A stretch of 64,000 nt of DNA from Asterias amurensis (Eukaryota; Echinodermata; Asteroidea; Forcipulatida; Asteriidae): positions 8,437,761 through 8,501,760 of the forward strand of contig NC_092656.1 of the NCBI RefSeq assembly GCF_032118995.1, written 5' to 3'. Positions 9,801 through 20,655 of this stretch are shown one piece after another. The notes under the pieces were generated by a model. It did no database searches and was not told the origin of the DNA. It saw nothing but the letters and a program-made list of their open reading frames with translations. The translations under genes were made by a program, and so were the position numbers. Position 1 is the first letter of the stretch. Every line of letters starts with the position of its first letter.

Positions 9801-11369
9801 AATTTACCTTTATTTACAAGGGAAGAAATTGACGCTCTCAACAAGCTTGTTCGACGTTTTGTTTTAAAACTCCAACACATCATCAGATAAACATACACAC
9901 AAAGTTATAACAATGTTCCACATGGCTCAGTACTTGGTCCCACACTGTTTCTGGTAACATTAATGATTTGCCCGATGAACTTTTGTTTCAGCTTGCCATG
10001 TATTTAAATAAAACAATCCTCTTCTTTGTTTCCCTTACAAATAGTTTCAACAATGTTCCACAGGGCCCTATACTTGGTCTGACTTTCTTTCTTGTTGACA
10101 TTAATGGTTTGCCCAATGAACTTTGGCTCAGTTTGTCATGTATGTTGATGATACAACCTTCTATTGTGTTTCCCCTATAACTAATAGTTTCAATAATTTT
10201 CTTTTCTAATCCTTTCTTTCTTGTTGATATTCATGATTTGGCCGATGAACTTTTGTCTCAGTTCGCCATGTGTACGGATTATACAACCCTCTATTGTGTT
10301 TCCCCTAAAACATTTGATTTTCTTTGAGTAATTACCAAAAGTGTCCAACAAAACCTACCTGCTATTTTTGAGACTTCTTGAGAAAAATACATCGCGTTGC
10401 CAGTAGGAGGAACATGTGGGTAATGGTCTCGCCAATAATTTGCTTGTCCCTGAACAGACCAGCCCTGTGATAATCAAGTTAGAAAACATGACATGTTTTA
10501 GTCAGGGATGAGAATGTTCATTTTTTCTGAAATCAATTTTTTTATGTCGGCCTGTTGAAGGAAATCAGACAGTATTGTTTTCCACAATAAAGAAATCCTG
10601 CTCATTGGTCTACTTCTCTAGTACTTTGGCTATATTTCTTAAAGCTCCTTGGAATCTATAACCCAAGGGGTTACCAAATGGTAGAAATGACAAAATGTTA
10701 ACATACCTTTGAATTTGTTTCAGACTTGTTTTGTTAGTAATGACTCTCACCCCTGTTTAGTGATCAAGGCTAGATGTAACAAAGAAAGGCTAGATGTAAC
10801 TTATAACTAGTCCTACGACTCTTTTGGAGTGATTAAAAACCTAAAGCTAGTTCTAAGTGTTTTTTTTAACCATTACAGATAAATTAATAAATACAAACAT
10901 AACATGAAAGCAATTGAACTTGCCGGTGGAATGACGGGGTTGGCGTTGTGGAGAAATAGACGGGCAGCAAGACCAGAATACAAAGGTTTCCGGCAGTCTT
11001 CCCAGGTAACCTGGATCCAGTTGATTCCCAGTTTTGTTGTTATCGCTTGAAAGATGTCACTGTACTCATTTGTGTTGAACATCCTCAGAGTCACATCAAA
11101 CGTATCGCGATCAACACGCCATATCCCGCCGTGGTAGTTGGGGTCGGAGTAGGTATTCAGTGCCGTGCCGAACTTCGTTTCTACCCATGCTATTCGCAAG
11201 AGAAGCCTGTCGTCCGGTTGGAGTTGGCTGTTACGTTCTACTTGGGCTATCTTGCTTATGGTAGCATCCACCACAGCTCGACCATCGGTTCCCGGTTTGA
11301 TGGTGCTGTCTGTACCAGCCAGAGATTGCTTGAAGCAGGAAGCGACTATCAGAGAGGCCAACAGGGCAA
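6832..11369 (-). CDS. Secreted/GPI-anchored protein: lysozyme-like N-domain + vWA + Thr/Pro stalk (5 exons, first exon not found)
   Basis: Exons on the minus strand: 11369-10924, 10464-10359, 9696-9127, 8073-7787, 7128-6832; about 567 aa visible, all phases consistent. Exon A opens inside a signal peptide (VALLASLIVASC); its split first codon needs an upstream ATG exon that I could not locate. Residues ~28-180 form a domain with RIAWVETKFG, YHGGIWRVD, WEDCRKPLYSGLAARL and QGQANYW. I read this as a lysozyme/transglycosylase-like pattern with a candidate catalytic Glu at ~64; this is inference. Exon C (phase 1-1, 570 nt) is one complete vWA domain with MIDAS residues DGSGS, Thr in GGTHTEDA and Asp in VITDG. 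Exons D-E give a beta-rich region, an Arg5 run (possible furin site), a TTEP/TTKP stalk and a hydrophobic tail after PGNG that looks like a GPI signal. Intron A uses a GC donor (CCG|GCAAGT). AATAAA lies 24 nt beyond the stop. Confidence 0.84.
7337..7712 (-). mobile_element. TTAAAGGCAC MITE, full length
   Basis: Begins TTAAAGCCAATGGACACT and ends GCCACTGCTTTTAA. It lies in the last intron of the vWA gene. Confidence 0.88.
8139..8348 (+). mobile_element. SINE A, 5' part, in an intron of the vWA gene
   Basis: GGTGCCATGGCTGAGCTG, GGATTGAATCCCTG, GACACTTGTGTCACTGAGTA. Confidence 0.65.
9910..10310 (+). mobile_element. LINE reverse-transcriptase core fragment, tandemly triplicated
   Basis: Three successive ~125-145 bp units (about 9910-10045, 10046-10188, 10189-10310) encode the non-LTR RT signature. 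The first reads VPHGSVLGPTLFLV, then INDLPDEL in another frame. The second reads NNVPQGPILGLTFFLVDI, then GLPNEL, and further on YVDDTTFYCVSP. The third keeps only the later part. The style is CR1/Jockey-like. All units are broken by frame changes. They sit in the intron before the vWA exon. Confidence 0.75.
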
Positions 11370-11415
11370 CTGCAAACAAAAAGTATTGGGAAGACGGTTA
11401 CTCGGTGTTCACCCA

Positions 11416-11789
11416 TTAAATACACTGGGCACTATTGGTAATTACTCAAAATATTTAATAAGTAAAAACCTTACTTGGTAACGAGTAATCGGGAGCTGTT
11501 GATAGTATAAAACATAGTGAGAAACGGATCCCTCTGAAGTAACGTAGTTTTCGAGAAATAGCTAATTTTCGATACCTCAGAATTTAGATTTTGAGGTCTC
11601 GAAATCGAGCATCTGAAAGCACACATCTTCGTGTGACAAGGGTGTTTTTTTTCTGCCACTGTTATCTCGCAACTTCAAAGACCAATAGAGTTCAAATTTT
11701 CACAGATTGGTTATGTTTTGCATATGTTGAGATTCACCAAGTGCGAAGTCTGGTCGTTGACAATCACCAATAGTGTTCAGGGTCTTTAA
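11416..11789 (+). mobile_element. TTAAAGGCAC MITE, full length
   Basis: TTAA-bounded, 374 bp, with the palindrome GATACCTCAGAATTTAG and its partner. It starts 47 bp upstream of vWA-gene exon A and probably lies in the first intron or promoter. Confidence 0.88.
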
Positions 11790-12466
11790 CACGCAAGGGT
11801 TCCACCCCCCCCCCTTTTTTTTTTTGCCATGCACTCCTGGTATGGGGCTCCAAGAAAAAAAATTAATGTGGAAATAGCTCAGGGGAGCTGAAGGTATGAC
11901 TGATATTCCTCTTAAAACAGTCTAGATTGTAGGATGCAGGGAAACATGCACAAAACAATGAGTTCCAAAGAGATGCAGTTGCCTATATATGTGGCCGGAA
12001 GAAAGCTGTTGTGGTTGGTCATTGTTCTACATATATCAGCAATTCAAGATTTCAGTGTATAAAGAAGCAGAAAGTCTGGTTTCACGCTTAATTTTTTTAT
12101 AGGAGGATCTAGGTCGGACAAACTGGTGGCACATTTTACTATGAAAATACCCTGTAGAAAGTGTTTCCTTAGAAATATTGGCAACAATGTGTTATTTCCT
12201 GAAAAGTAATATTGTATCAAACAGGGCTTGTTTTGTCAGCCCTGACTCGTACTAAATAACATTCCTTGTTTTCCCCCATCAAGGCCAAATATCGTTCCTG
12301 CATGGTTGATTTAGTTAATTCAGATTTCTGGGTGTGCCTTTGGCTCATAATTTGAGAAAGACTGACAGCAAACACTTGTGACTGATTGGTTAAACTTGTG
12401 TTGACGATATTTGCAGGTATGAAAAAAGGAAACACGAACTGGAGGTGCCTGTGAATAGGTGCGGCA

Positions 12467-13093
12467 TTAAAGGCATTGTACACTTTTGGTATTTGTCAAA
12501 TACAATTATGCTCACACAGGTGGTTTACCCCCAACAAAAGTGAGGTTTAGCTGCACGTTACGCCAGCAAAAACGTGACCGTGTACTTCAGTAAAATATTT
12601 TATTTATAGATGACGTCACCGCATTGGGCTTATTTCATTCTACGTATGACGTCTGCACGTACCTACCTGACGTGAAAAATACTTTCACGTATACTTAAGA
12701 CGTGAGATGTTTACAGCACAATTATTACTTAACTTTCACGTTCACATTAATTTGTGCTCGCGTAACTCGCAGCTAAACCTCCCTGTTATTAAAGTAATAA
12801 ATATGTTATAATTTTGACATTGTTCATCGAAGTTGAAAGAGAATAATTTAAAAAAATAACATTGTGGCACAAACGTCTGCTTTTAGATGCCTAAAAAGTG
12901 CTTCAGGGCTAAAGTATTTTATAAATTTGAGTGAGAAGTTATCTATAAAAAAAAACTATACGTTTAACTTAAAAGGGAGTCGTTTCTCACAATGTTTTAT
13001 AACATCAACAGCTCCCCATTGCTCGTTACAAAGTAAGTTTGTAATGTAACAATTATTGTGAGTAATATTACCAAACATGTCCTGTGCCTTTAA
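12467..13093 (-). mobile_element. TTAAAGGCAC MITE interrupted by another element
   Basis: Termini TTAAAGGCATTGTACAC and GTCCTGTGCCTTTAA flank a copy split by the TIR element at 12542-12781. Confidence 0.75.
12542..12781. mobile_element. GAGGTTTAGCTGC TIR element nested in a MITE
   Basis: 240 bp with inverted ends GAGGTTTAGCTGCACGTTACG and its near-complement at 12761-12781 (left arm GAGGTTTAGCTGC, right arm the same). It contains several CACGT/ACGTGA motifs. No ORF. Confidence 0.7.
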
Positions 13094-13099
13094 GGGAGA

Positions 13100-15190
13100 A
13101 TGCAGGAAGTTATTTTCGATTGGAAAGTTTCTTTCTAGAATGTTCTGACTGAGATTGTTTCTAAAAGAAATTTCCCGGAATGCTCCGAGATTTACTCTGT
13201 TACACGGGTGTGTTGAAGCTACTGGTTCAACTTCAGCGAGTTTGAAGACAAACATTTTTTTCACTTCTCAAATTGCTCTGCTGAGATTAACTTTGTACTA
13301 AGAAACATAGTTGTGCTGAAGCTACTGGTTCAATTACAGCGAGTTTGAAGACAAACATTTTTTTCACTTCTCAAAATAATTGCTCTGCTGAGATTAACTC
13401 TGTTCTAAGAAACATCGGTGTGCTGAAACTACTGGTTCAATTTCAGCGAGTTTGAAGGCAATTTTGTTTTAAACTTCTGAAATTGGTCTGAGATTAACTC
13501 GTTTCTAAGAAACCTATAGTTGTGCTGAAACTACTGGTTCAACTTCAGTGAGTTTGAAGACAATAGTTTTGTTAAACTTCTGAGAACGTTAATTCTGACA
13601 TTAACTCTGTGCTAAGAGACACATATTTTATTTTATTTTCTCAAATTGCTCCGCTGAGATTACGTTGTACTAAGAAACATGGGTTTGCTGAAGCGAGTTT
13701 GAAGACAATTATTTTTCAAACTTTTCAGAAAGCTCAGAGCTTAACTCTGTACTAAAAAACATTGGTGTGCTGAATCTATAAGTGCAATTTTCAGTGAAAT
13801 TAATGGGGGAAAAATTCTAACTTCTCAGAATACTTTTAGATAAACTCTAATAAGAAATATATCGTGCTGAAGCTACTGATTCAATTTCAGCGAGTTTGAA
13901 AGAAAAACAAATCACTTCTCAAATGGCTCTGTTGAGATTAACTCTTTACTAAGAAACATAGTTGTGCTGAAGCTACTGGTTCAATTTAAAACGAATTTGA
14001 AGACAATGATTTATCAAACGTTTCAGAAAGCTCTGAGATTAACTCTGTGCTTAAGAAAACAATAGTTGTGCTGAAGCTACTGGTTCAATTTAAAACAAAT
14101 TTGAAGACAATGATTTATCAAACGTTTCAGAAAGCTCTGAGATTAAATCTGTGCTTAAGAAAACAATAGTTGTGCTGAAGCTACTGGTTCAATTTAAAAC
14201 GAGTTCGGAAGCTATTGGTAAAATTTCAGCGAGTTTGACAATTTTAAACCTCTCAGAATGCTCTGAGATTAACTATAGTACTAAGAAACATATACATGTA
14301 GTTGTGCTGAAGCTACTTGTTCAATTTTAGTGAGTTAAAAGACAAAAAAAGTCAAACTTCTCTGATTTGCTCTGACACTAACTCTGTTCTAAAAAACATA
14401 TCTGGGCTGAAGGTACTGGTTCAAAGCGAATTTGAAGACAAACATTTTTGTCACTTCTCAAATTGCTCTGCTCAGAGTAACTCTGAACTAAGAAAACATG
14501 GGTGTGCTGAAGCTACTGGTTCAATTTCAGCGAGTTTGAAGACAATTTCAAACTTCTAAGATTGCTCTGAGATTAACTTCGAAATATGTATGGGTGTATG
14601 TACTGAAGCTACTTATATTTTCAGCGAGTTTGAAGACAACATTTGTTAAACTTCTCAGAATGCTCTGAGATTAACGTATAAGGTGTGTCTGAGGGAACTT
14701 AAGAAACATATAGGTGTGCTGTAGCTGCTGGTTTAATTTATTCAGCGAGTTTGATAAAAACAATTTTTAAACTTCTCAGAATGCTCTGAGATCATCTCTG
14801 TTGGCCTACTAAGAAACATATAAGGTGTGTCTGAAGGAACTTGAGAAACATATAGGTGTGCTGAAGCTACTGATTTATTTTATTCAGCGAGTTTGATGAA
14901 AGCAATTTTTAAACTTCTCAGAATGCTCTGAGATTAACTCTGTTGGCCTACTAAGAAACGTATATATAAAAAAAATAAAGGTGTGTCGGAGGGAACTTAA
15001 GAAACATATAGGTGTGATGTAGCTGCTGGTTTATTTTATTCAGCGAGTTTGATGAAAACAATTTTTAAACTTTTCAGAATTCTCTGCAGATTCTATCTTT
15101 ACTTAGAATTAGGGTGTGCCTGAAGCGACTGGTTCAATCTCGGCGAGTTTGAAGAGCTCTGAGATTAACTATGTAAAAAAGAAGCATGTT
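13100..15190. repeat. Satellite array, ~100-140 bp monomers
   Basis: Roughly twenty head-to-tail diverged monomers. Each carries GTGCTGAAGCTACTGGTTCA, CAGCGAGTTTGAAGAC, an A/T run, CTTCTCAGAATGCTCTGAG and ATTAACTCTG...CTAAGAAACAT. Spacing between successive GTGCTGAA boxes near 13.3-13.5 kb is 102-107 bp, rising to about 140 bp past 14.7 kb. Confidence 0.9.
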
Positions 15191-15427
15191 GCGCAATAAT
15201 TTGATTCCGAGACCTCAAGTTTAGAATTTGAGGTCTCGAAATCAAGCATCTGAAAGCACACAACTTCGTGTGACAAGGGTGTTTTTTCCTTTCATTATTA
15301 TCTCGCAACTCCGACGACCAATCGAGCTCAAATTTTCACAGGTTTGTTATTTTATGCATATGTTGAGATACCGCATGTGAGAAAAATGGTCTTTGACAAT
15401 TACCAATAGTGTCCAGTGTCTTTAAGG
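15189..15427 (+). mobile_element. TTAAAGGCAC MITE, half copy 1 of a tandem pair
   Basis: Runs from the central palindrome to GTGTCCAGTGTCTTTAA, followed by ~50 bp of flank that is repeated after the next half copy. Confidence 0.8.
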
Positions 15428-15477
15428 CATTTTAAAGTTTCTGCTATAACTCTAATTATCTTCTTGGGGATCAAGTT

Positions 15478-15666
15478 AAGAATTTGAGGGCTCGAAATCA
15501 AACATCTGAAAGCACACAATAATTTTTTGTGACAAGGGTGTTTTTTCTTTCATTATTATCTCGCAACTTCGACGACCGATTGAGCTCAAATTTTATGCAT
15601 ATGTTGAGATACCGCAAGTGAGAAAAATGGTCTTTGACAATTACCAATAGTGTCCAGTGTCTTTAA
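15478..15666 (+). mobile_element. TTAAAGGCAC MITE, half copy 2 of a tandem pair
   Basis: Matches 447-635 of the left duplication copy, and 15189-15427 by tandem duplication with its flank. Confidence 0.8.
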
Positions 15667-16844
15667 GGCATTGTAAAGTTTCTGCTATAACTCTAATTAT
15701 CTTCTTGGGGATCACTTACCTTTTATCAAGCTCATCCCCATGGTTAACATTGATGAAGGTTCTGTTCTTAATTCCGTTTAGCAAGAGTCTTGCACAAATT
15801 GTGATGAAAAATTATTGCTACACTTGAGGAAGTACTTACTGACGCTGTAGCCTAATGCGCATGATCAGATGTAGATCTGGGGACCTACGTCTAAAACTTG
15901 AACATATTACCATGACAATACTGTTCTAGATCAAAGCCATTTGTAGAGTTGGACCCCTGCAGGTGTTTCTGGCTGTTTAGTAGACCTGATGTGAACTATG
16001 ACATCATTTATGTTTACAAAAGAACCACACATAGCCTAAATTGACTTAATGCACGCACATTTTGTACACAGCTTAATGAAAGAATTTAACAAATCTGATG
16101 TTGTACACTGAGGTCACACTTTTTGTGTTCAACTTTTGATATGAAGAAAGGGGACATGTTAAAAGCTATGCAGCTATTGCTTTAGTAAATGTTGACTTTA
16201 TGTGGAGAAAAAGCACAAATTATGCCACGAAATTAAAACTTTATTTACAAAAGAGCCACATAGCCTAATGGCCATACTGCATGCACGTACAAAGCTCAAT
16301 GAAAGAATGCACGAAATCTTATTTTGTATGGAGATCGTAGGCCTACTGTTTGATTACTTCATCTTTTGATACGATGAAAGAAAGACATCGCAAAAGCTGT
16401 TCAGCTGTGGCGGTGATAAATTTTGACTAAACATTATGTGAAAATTAAGAAAATTGATTTTCTCATATACAGGATATGCATTTACAAGGTCACCACTCTG
16501 TAAATAATTGTAACATGGTCTATAGGCTCAATCTGAGCGGGAAATGTACCATTGATATGCTAATGTTGTGGTTTTCCCGGATTTTGTTCCGTTTATGTGG
16601 TACCGTACAGAATCTGAAGACAAGTCGCCATTTGCAATAACTCAAATTTGCAAATTTGAAAAGTTGGTACGGACACAAATTGACGCGTTGTCATAGTTGT
16701 ATTTTGACGACACATCAATCAATCAATCATAATCAATTAATAATAAAGCGCCTAAATCAAAGGTTTGCTCAAAGGCACTGAGGCACAGGGGAAATAAATA
16801 AGACATTGATTGCAGGCCTCTTGAAAGAAGTTGGCTTTAAAGTC

Positions 16845-17122
16845 ACTGGACACTATTTTGAGCTCAATTGGTCGTCGAAGGTGCGAGCACACGAAATTGT
16901 GTGCTTTCAGATGCTCGGTTTCGAGACCTCAAAATCTTATCCTGATGTCTCGAAATCGAATTCGTGGAAAATTACTTCTTTCTCGAAAACTACTCCACTT
17001 CAGAGGGAGCCGTTTCTCACAATGTGTTTTACTATCAACCTCTCACCATTACTCGTTACCAATTAAGATTTGATGCTAATAAATTTTTTGAGTAATCACC
17101 AAAAAAGTGTCCACTGCCTTTA
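16845..17122 (-). mobile_element. TTAAAGGCAC MITE, internally deleted
   Basis: The terminus CACTGGACACTATTTTGAGC jumps straight into the inner arm, losing ~90 bp. The other end, GTCCACTGCCTTTAAG, is intact. Confidence 0.8.
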
Positions 17123-17124
17123 AG

Positions 17125-17350
17125 AAATGACTGGAACATGCTGAAGGATGTTGTGTCCCTGATGTGATTGGGAAAAGTTTATTCAAGAGTTTGGGTCCAT
17201 ATACCGAGAAGGCTCTATCAGCAAAAGTGATGCGACTCGTTCCTCAGCACAACAAAGTATGGTGAACATGAGCTATTTGATCTAAGGTGTCTCCGTTCAG
17301 CACCAACATGCAGCATGCCCATGATGATAATCAGAAGCTTGTTTGTGAAA
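17125..17350 (-). mobile_element. LINE ORF2 C-terminal fragment
   Basis: Minus-strand frames read LRSNSSCSPYFVV and ITFADRAFSVYGPKLLNKLF followed by a Phe-rich end. This matches the widespread CR1-like LINE tail (DRAFSVAAPKLWNSLP type). At least one frame change separates the parts. It lies between a MITE end and the duplicated block d of the segmental duplication, and is absent from the left copy. Confidence 0.6.
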
Positions 17351-17390
17351 GGCCTTGAAAATGAGAATGATGACAAGTGGAGCCTTTACT

Positions 17391-17812
17391 CGCACATCGA
17401 TTGACAAAACAAGTGTAAAATAACGGAATGATTGTAAAACGAGAAGTTATCAGTTTTATAGATGTTGGAGGAAACCCACGCAATGCAATGAACTAAGTTT
17501 ACACGAAAGGCTCCAGGTCTTAGTTGGGACTCGAACCGGGATCTACAGAGGTGAACGGCAGGGAGAACCCGCTGAACCAACCCGATCCCAAGATTTTGAA
17601 GTGTTTTTTTTCTGAAGTTTGCCCGACCAGAACAAATTCTGCGACTGTCATCATGAACACATCCAAACTAAAAACAACAAGTGTAATACTAAACAAAAAC
17701 ATTCAGCATATCTTTAATGTTTTTGTTTTGTTGAGAAAGGTACAGGCCTATATCTATAAATTAGTTCTGCTGATGTGATTTCTTTCTTTGATGATGCATA
17801 TACCTGAATTTG
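17391..17812 (-). mobile_element. tRNA-derived SINE-bearing insertion in the right duplication copy
   Basis: Present in the right copy and absent between 3252 and 3253 of the left copy, with ACT on both sides. On the minus strand (17595-17500) it has an A-box-like TGGTTCAGCGGG and a B-box GGTTCGAGTCC, the layout of a tRNA-derived Pol III promoter. Confidence 0.6.
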
Positions 17813-18584
17813 ACTTCGTGTCAATATGAGGCAAACATTTTGGTTTATCATTTCGATTTGTATGAAACATTTGCTTTACAACTTACTATTTGCTTTGGCC
17901 CCACTTGGCTACACCCAGATCATATTAGTCCTGTATAATTTGCATACAGCCAATTTAAAATGTCACGTGCATTCCAAGGGATAGTAAATAAAACGGTTTT
18001 TTTTTTCTAGTACGGCAACTCCTTGGCACAATGTGTGTATTTATTTTCTGCAATCCCACGCGAACTACACCACAACAACCTGGTCCGGTTGGGTGTGCGA
18101 GCATGAACAAAACCAAAAGTGGTTGTCTAGTGTGACCTTGCATTTCAAGCGGTTAGATAAACGCAATGGGCACTCACATTCAATTGATTCCGTAAGTTTA
18201 TAGTTTATGTGTAAACGTTGTTGAATTCCAAAAATAAATAAGTGACGTGATTTTTATGCAAATTAAGACCAGAAAGGTTGACCACTGAGAATGCAGAACG
18301 GGTTCAAGCATTTTGACTCCACCACTCGTGATTTGTTTAGAATCGGGAGGGCGGCACAACAACAAATCTTTAGAAAAGGCCCTCGTGACTTACATCGTGT
18401 GGTCTCCGATTCCAGTCGCTTCGCCGCTATACTTTGAATCCCGAAAATGGAATACCGTGGGCAGACAGTAGAGGGCGCCCTCTGTAAAGTGGGTACAGCT
18501 CCGTAGAGAGAGTTGCGATAACTTGCAATTATAAAGCATTCTATGCCTAAATAAACGCACTGGCAAAATGCAGGGTGCCAGACA

Positions 18585-18707
18585 ATAGACCTTCATCATG
18601 ATACAGCCATCTTGAATTTCTCCCATTAATATCTATGTTACCAAACCGAGGCTGGAAGAACAAAATAGTCCACGACCAAGATGGAGGCAGCGTGATAAAG
18701 ATCTATA
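18585..18707. mobile_element. Short TIR hairpin
   Basis: ATAGACCTTCATCATGATAC and AGCCATCTTG are matched by CCAAGATGG and GTGATAAAGATCTATAG in inverted order. Confidence 0.5.
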
Positions 18708-20424
18708 GTCCGCCAACTGGGTTGTGATGCGTTTAGACAGAAAATGGCCACGTGACCAACGAGAATTTGTCCCTCTCTGTCACAACTCTCTAAATTCACC
18801 GCTGTGGGTGGTGGGTAAACAAAACAGTGACGGATTTGTTCAGTGAAATAAACGCAGGACAAACATTATAATTTAGACACTTTGTTTTAATGGATTTTCT
18901 TGAAATTAATGACACACGGTTAGAATTGGATAAAAGGTACGCTTCAAAGGGTAAAACAAAACCAAACATTTATCAAAAAAAATTATTGCAAGCCCTTCCC
19001 AAAATAAATTATACATGATGGAAGTTCTGCTCAGGCTTGGCTTGTTTTTAGGCGTACAACAGTTTATTAACTTTTACCCTGAACATTTTGTCACCTGGAC
19101 CCAATTTTATTAGTTTTATTTATTCTCATCAAATAATGACATTTCAGGCAGAAACATTTCAAGGAATTTTTTGTACTATCGTCACCATGATCTTGGACGA
19201 GCTTTGTTCTTAACAACTCTAATGTTCCTTTAAGCGCTGATGAAATGAGGGCCAGATGTTAAGAAATTGAAGTTCATTGTTGTTGATTATCGCAACTTCT
19301 AATTATTGCAGACAAATTGAAATTGTCAACGAATCTTAAGATTATTGCCAAATTTAAAACAGCCAGGCATTATGCACATATCTTAGATTGTTATTTTAAA
19401 TACCAGGTCCCAATTAATTTATATATAGCTGATTAAGCACAAAATGCTGCGTATAATTATACTAAGTAGATACTATTAGCAGATGTACCAATCACAACTT
19501 TTAGGCTGTTCGACATGGTAGTTTGGCTGGTAACCTATTTGTTTTATTTGGGTAAGCATTTTCCTGTATTGCTTAGCTATACTTTGTGTGCATTAGCGAC
19601 TCTATGAAATTGGGCCAAGATCATTACCATTGGCGAAAGTCAATCAACAAACAAACAAATACAATAAAACTGTTTGTACTCTAACCAACATAACCTTGTC
19701 GTCATCAGCCAGGCCTCAAACACGAATTCATCCTTATTACTTGTGTGTTTCGTATGCCCGAGCACGCTGCGTTGATTAATTCCCTTTAGTGGCAACGGGA
19801 AAATCACTTCAACATTTCAGGAAACCCGGCAACAATTAATAAATTTCTCTCCAAAAATTACAAACGCATACAAATAAGATTGGTTGTGTTTTAGTTTGAA
19901 CTCCTTGTGGGGTACGTGTTTTAAGCTGTAACCGCCGGTAGTGTATTGAGCCTTCTGTGTGTGTACACAAGCATTCGTGTCCGCGCATACCATTCAGCTG
20001 TTATTACACAATCATAACCACCCACGGTTTTTTTTTTTTTCAAACAAGAGTGTTTTTAATGAATAAATTAGTTAAATGAGTTTGCGCTGTAACACTCTGG
20101 GGTTTCTCGTATCTAGTTTTGCGTGCGTTTGCCCGTCTTGACGTAAAGCGTCAACAGGTACCTTGTCCTTCGTGTGGTATCGTCCAAAAGTTTTAAACGG
20201 AAAATTCCCGCAAATTTCTATTTTTCCAGTCAAGTTTAAAGAGGTTAAGCTGCGATTACTAGGTGTTGTTGTTTACTATGTACATTGTTAAATAATTAGT
20301 TGCATTGTCCAGACCTTGTGTTCTTTGCTGTGGAATGTTGGTTTGGAATGAGCTGTGAGAAAGTGAAGGCAAGAGAAATATAGTGGTAGCTTTTTTTTTT
20401 CAACCAAGGGTCACCGTTAGGCCT
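18708..20424. other. Gene-poor stretch
   Basis: AT-rich unique-looking sequence. Apart from a relic of the CCAATTTCATAG dispersed repeat at about 19500-19630 I see no coding signal. Confidence 0.5.
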
Positions 20425-20655
20425 ACTTTAAAAATAGTTGCGACAACCTGTTTGGTGAACCAATTGTGTCGCTCACGACTAATTGTAACAACATAATTTA
20501 CCTACGACACACAAACACAAATCAGGTACACAATCATTCGTACTTTTCTGCTTGAATGTTACTACATTGCACCTGCGGCAAACATAGCCACAATGCATCT
20601 TGAGAATTGAAAATTAGTCGCGACTAAATTTCACTAGTCGCACAGGCCTAGTCTT
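20425..20655. repeat. Dispersed repeat shared with 32005-32263
   Basis: Both carry CCAATTGTGTC, CTCAC(G/A)ACTA, GCGCCTGCGGCAAACAT (here GCACCTGCGG) and CACTAGTCGC/AACTAGTCGC ends. Confidence 0.65.

Larger units (their letters stand above)
14690..18432 (+). repeat. Segmental duplication, right copy
   Basis: Same orientation as 1-3873. This copy has an extra tandem duplication of a MITE half plus flank (15189-15475 and 15478-15715), a LINE fragment (17125-17350) and a 422 bp SINE-bearing insertion (17391-17812). Confidence 0.88.

Noticed and set aside
9910-10310. Retroviral or LTR-element polymerase
   Set aside because: The VPQGSxLGP...INDLP context is typical of non-LTR LINEs; no LTR, protease, integrase, capsid or envelope signal was seen anywhere in the window.
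10873-10923. Taking the exon A reading frame to its stop as the normal protein end
   Set aside because: The GC donor at 10923 keeps phase into exon B, which continues the same domain (QGQANYW); retention is treated only as a possible isoform.
11047-11481. Plus-strand ORF of 144 codons
   Set aside because: Antisense of vWA-gene exon A, running on into a MITE.
13100-15190. CRISPR-like array
   Set aside because: Repeats are long, diverged and without unique spacers of constant length; this is eukaryotic satellite DNA.
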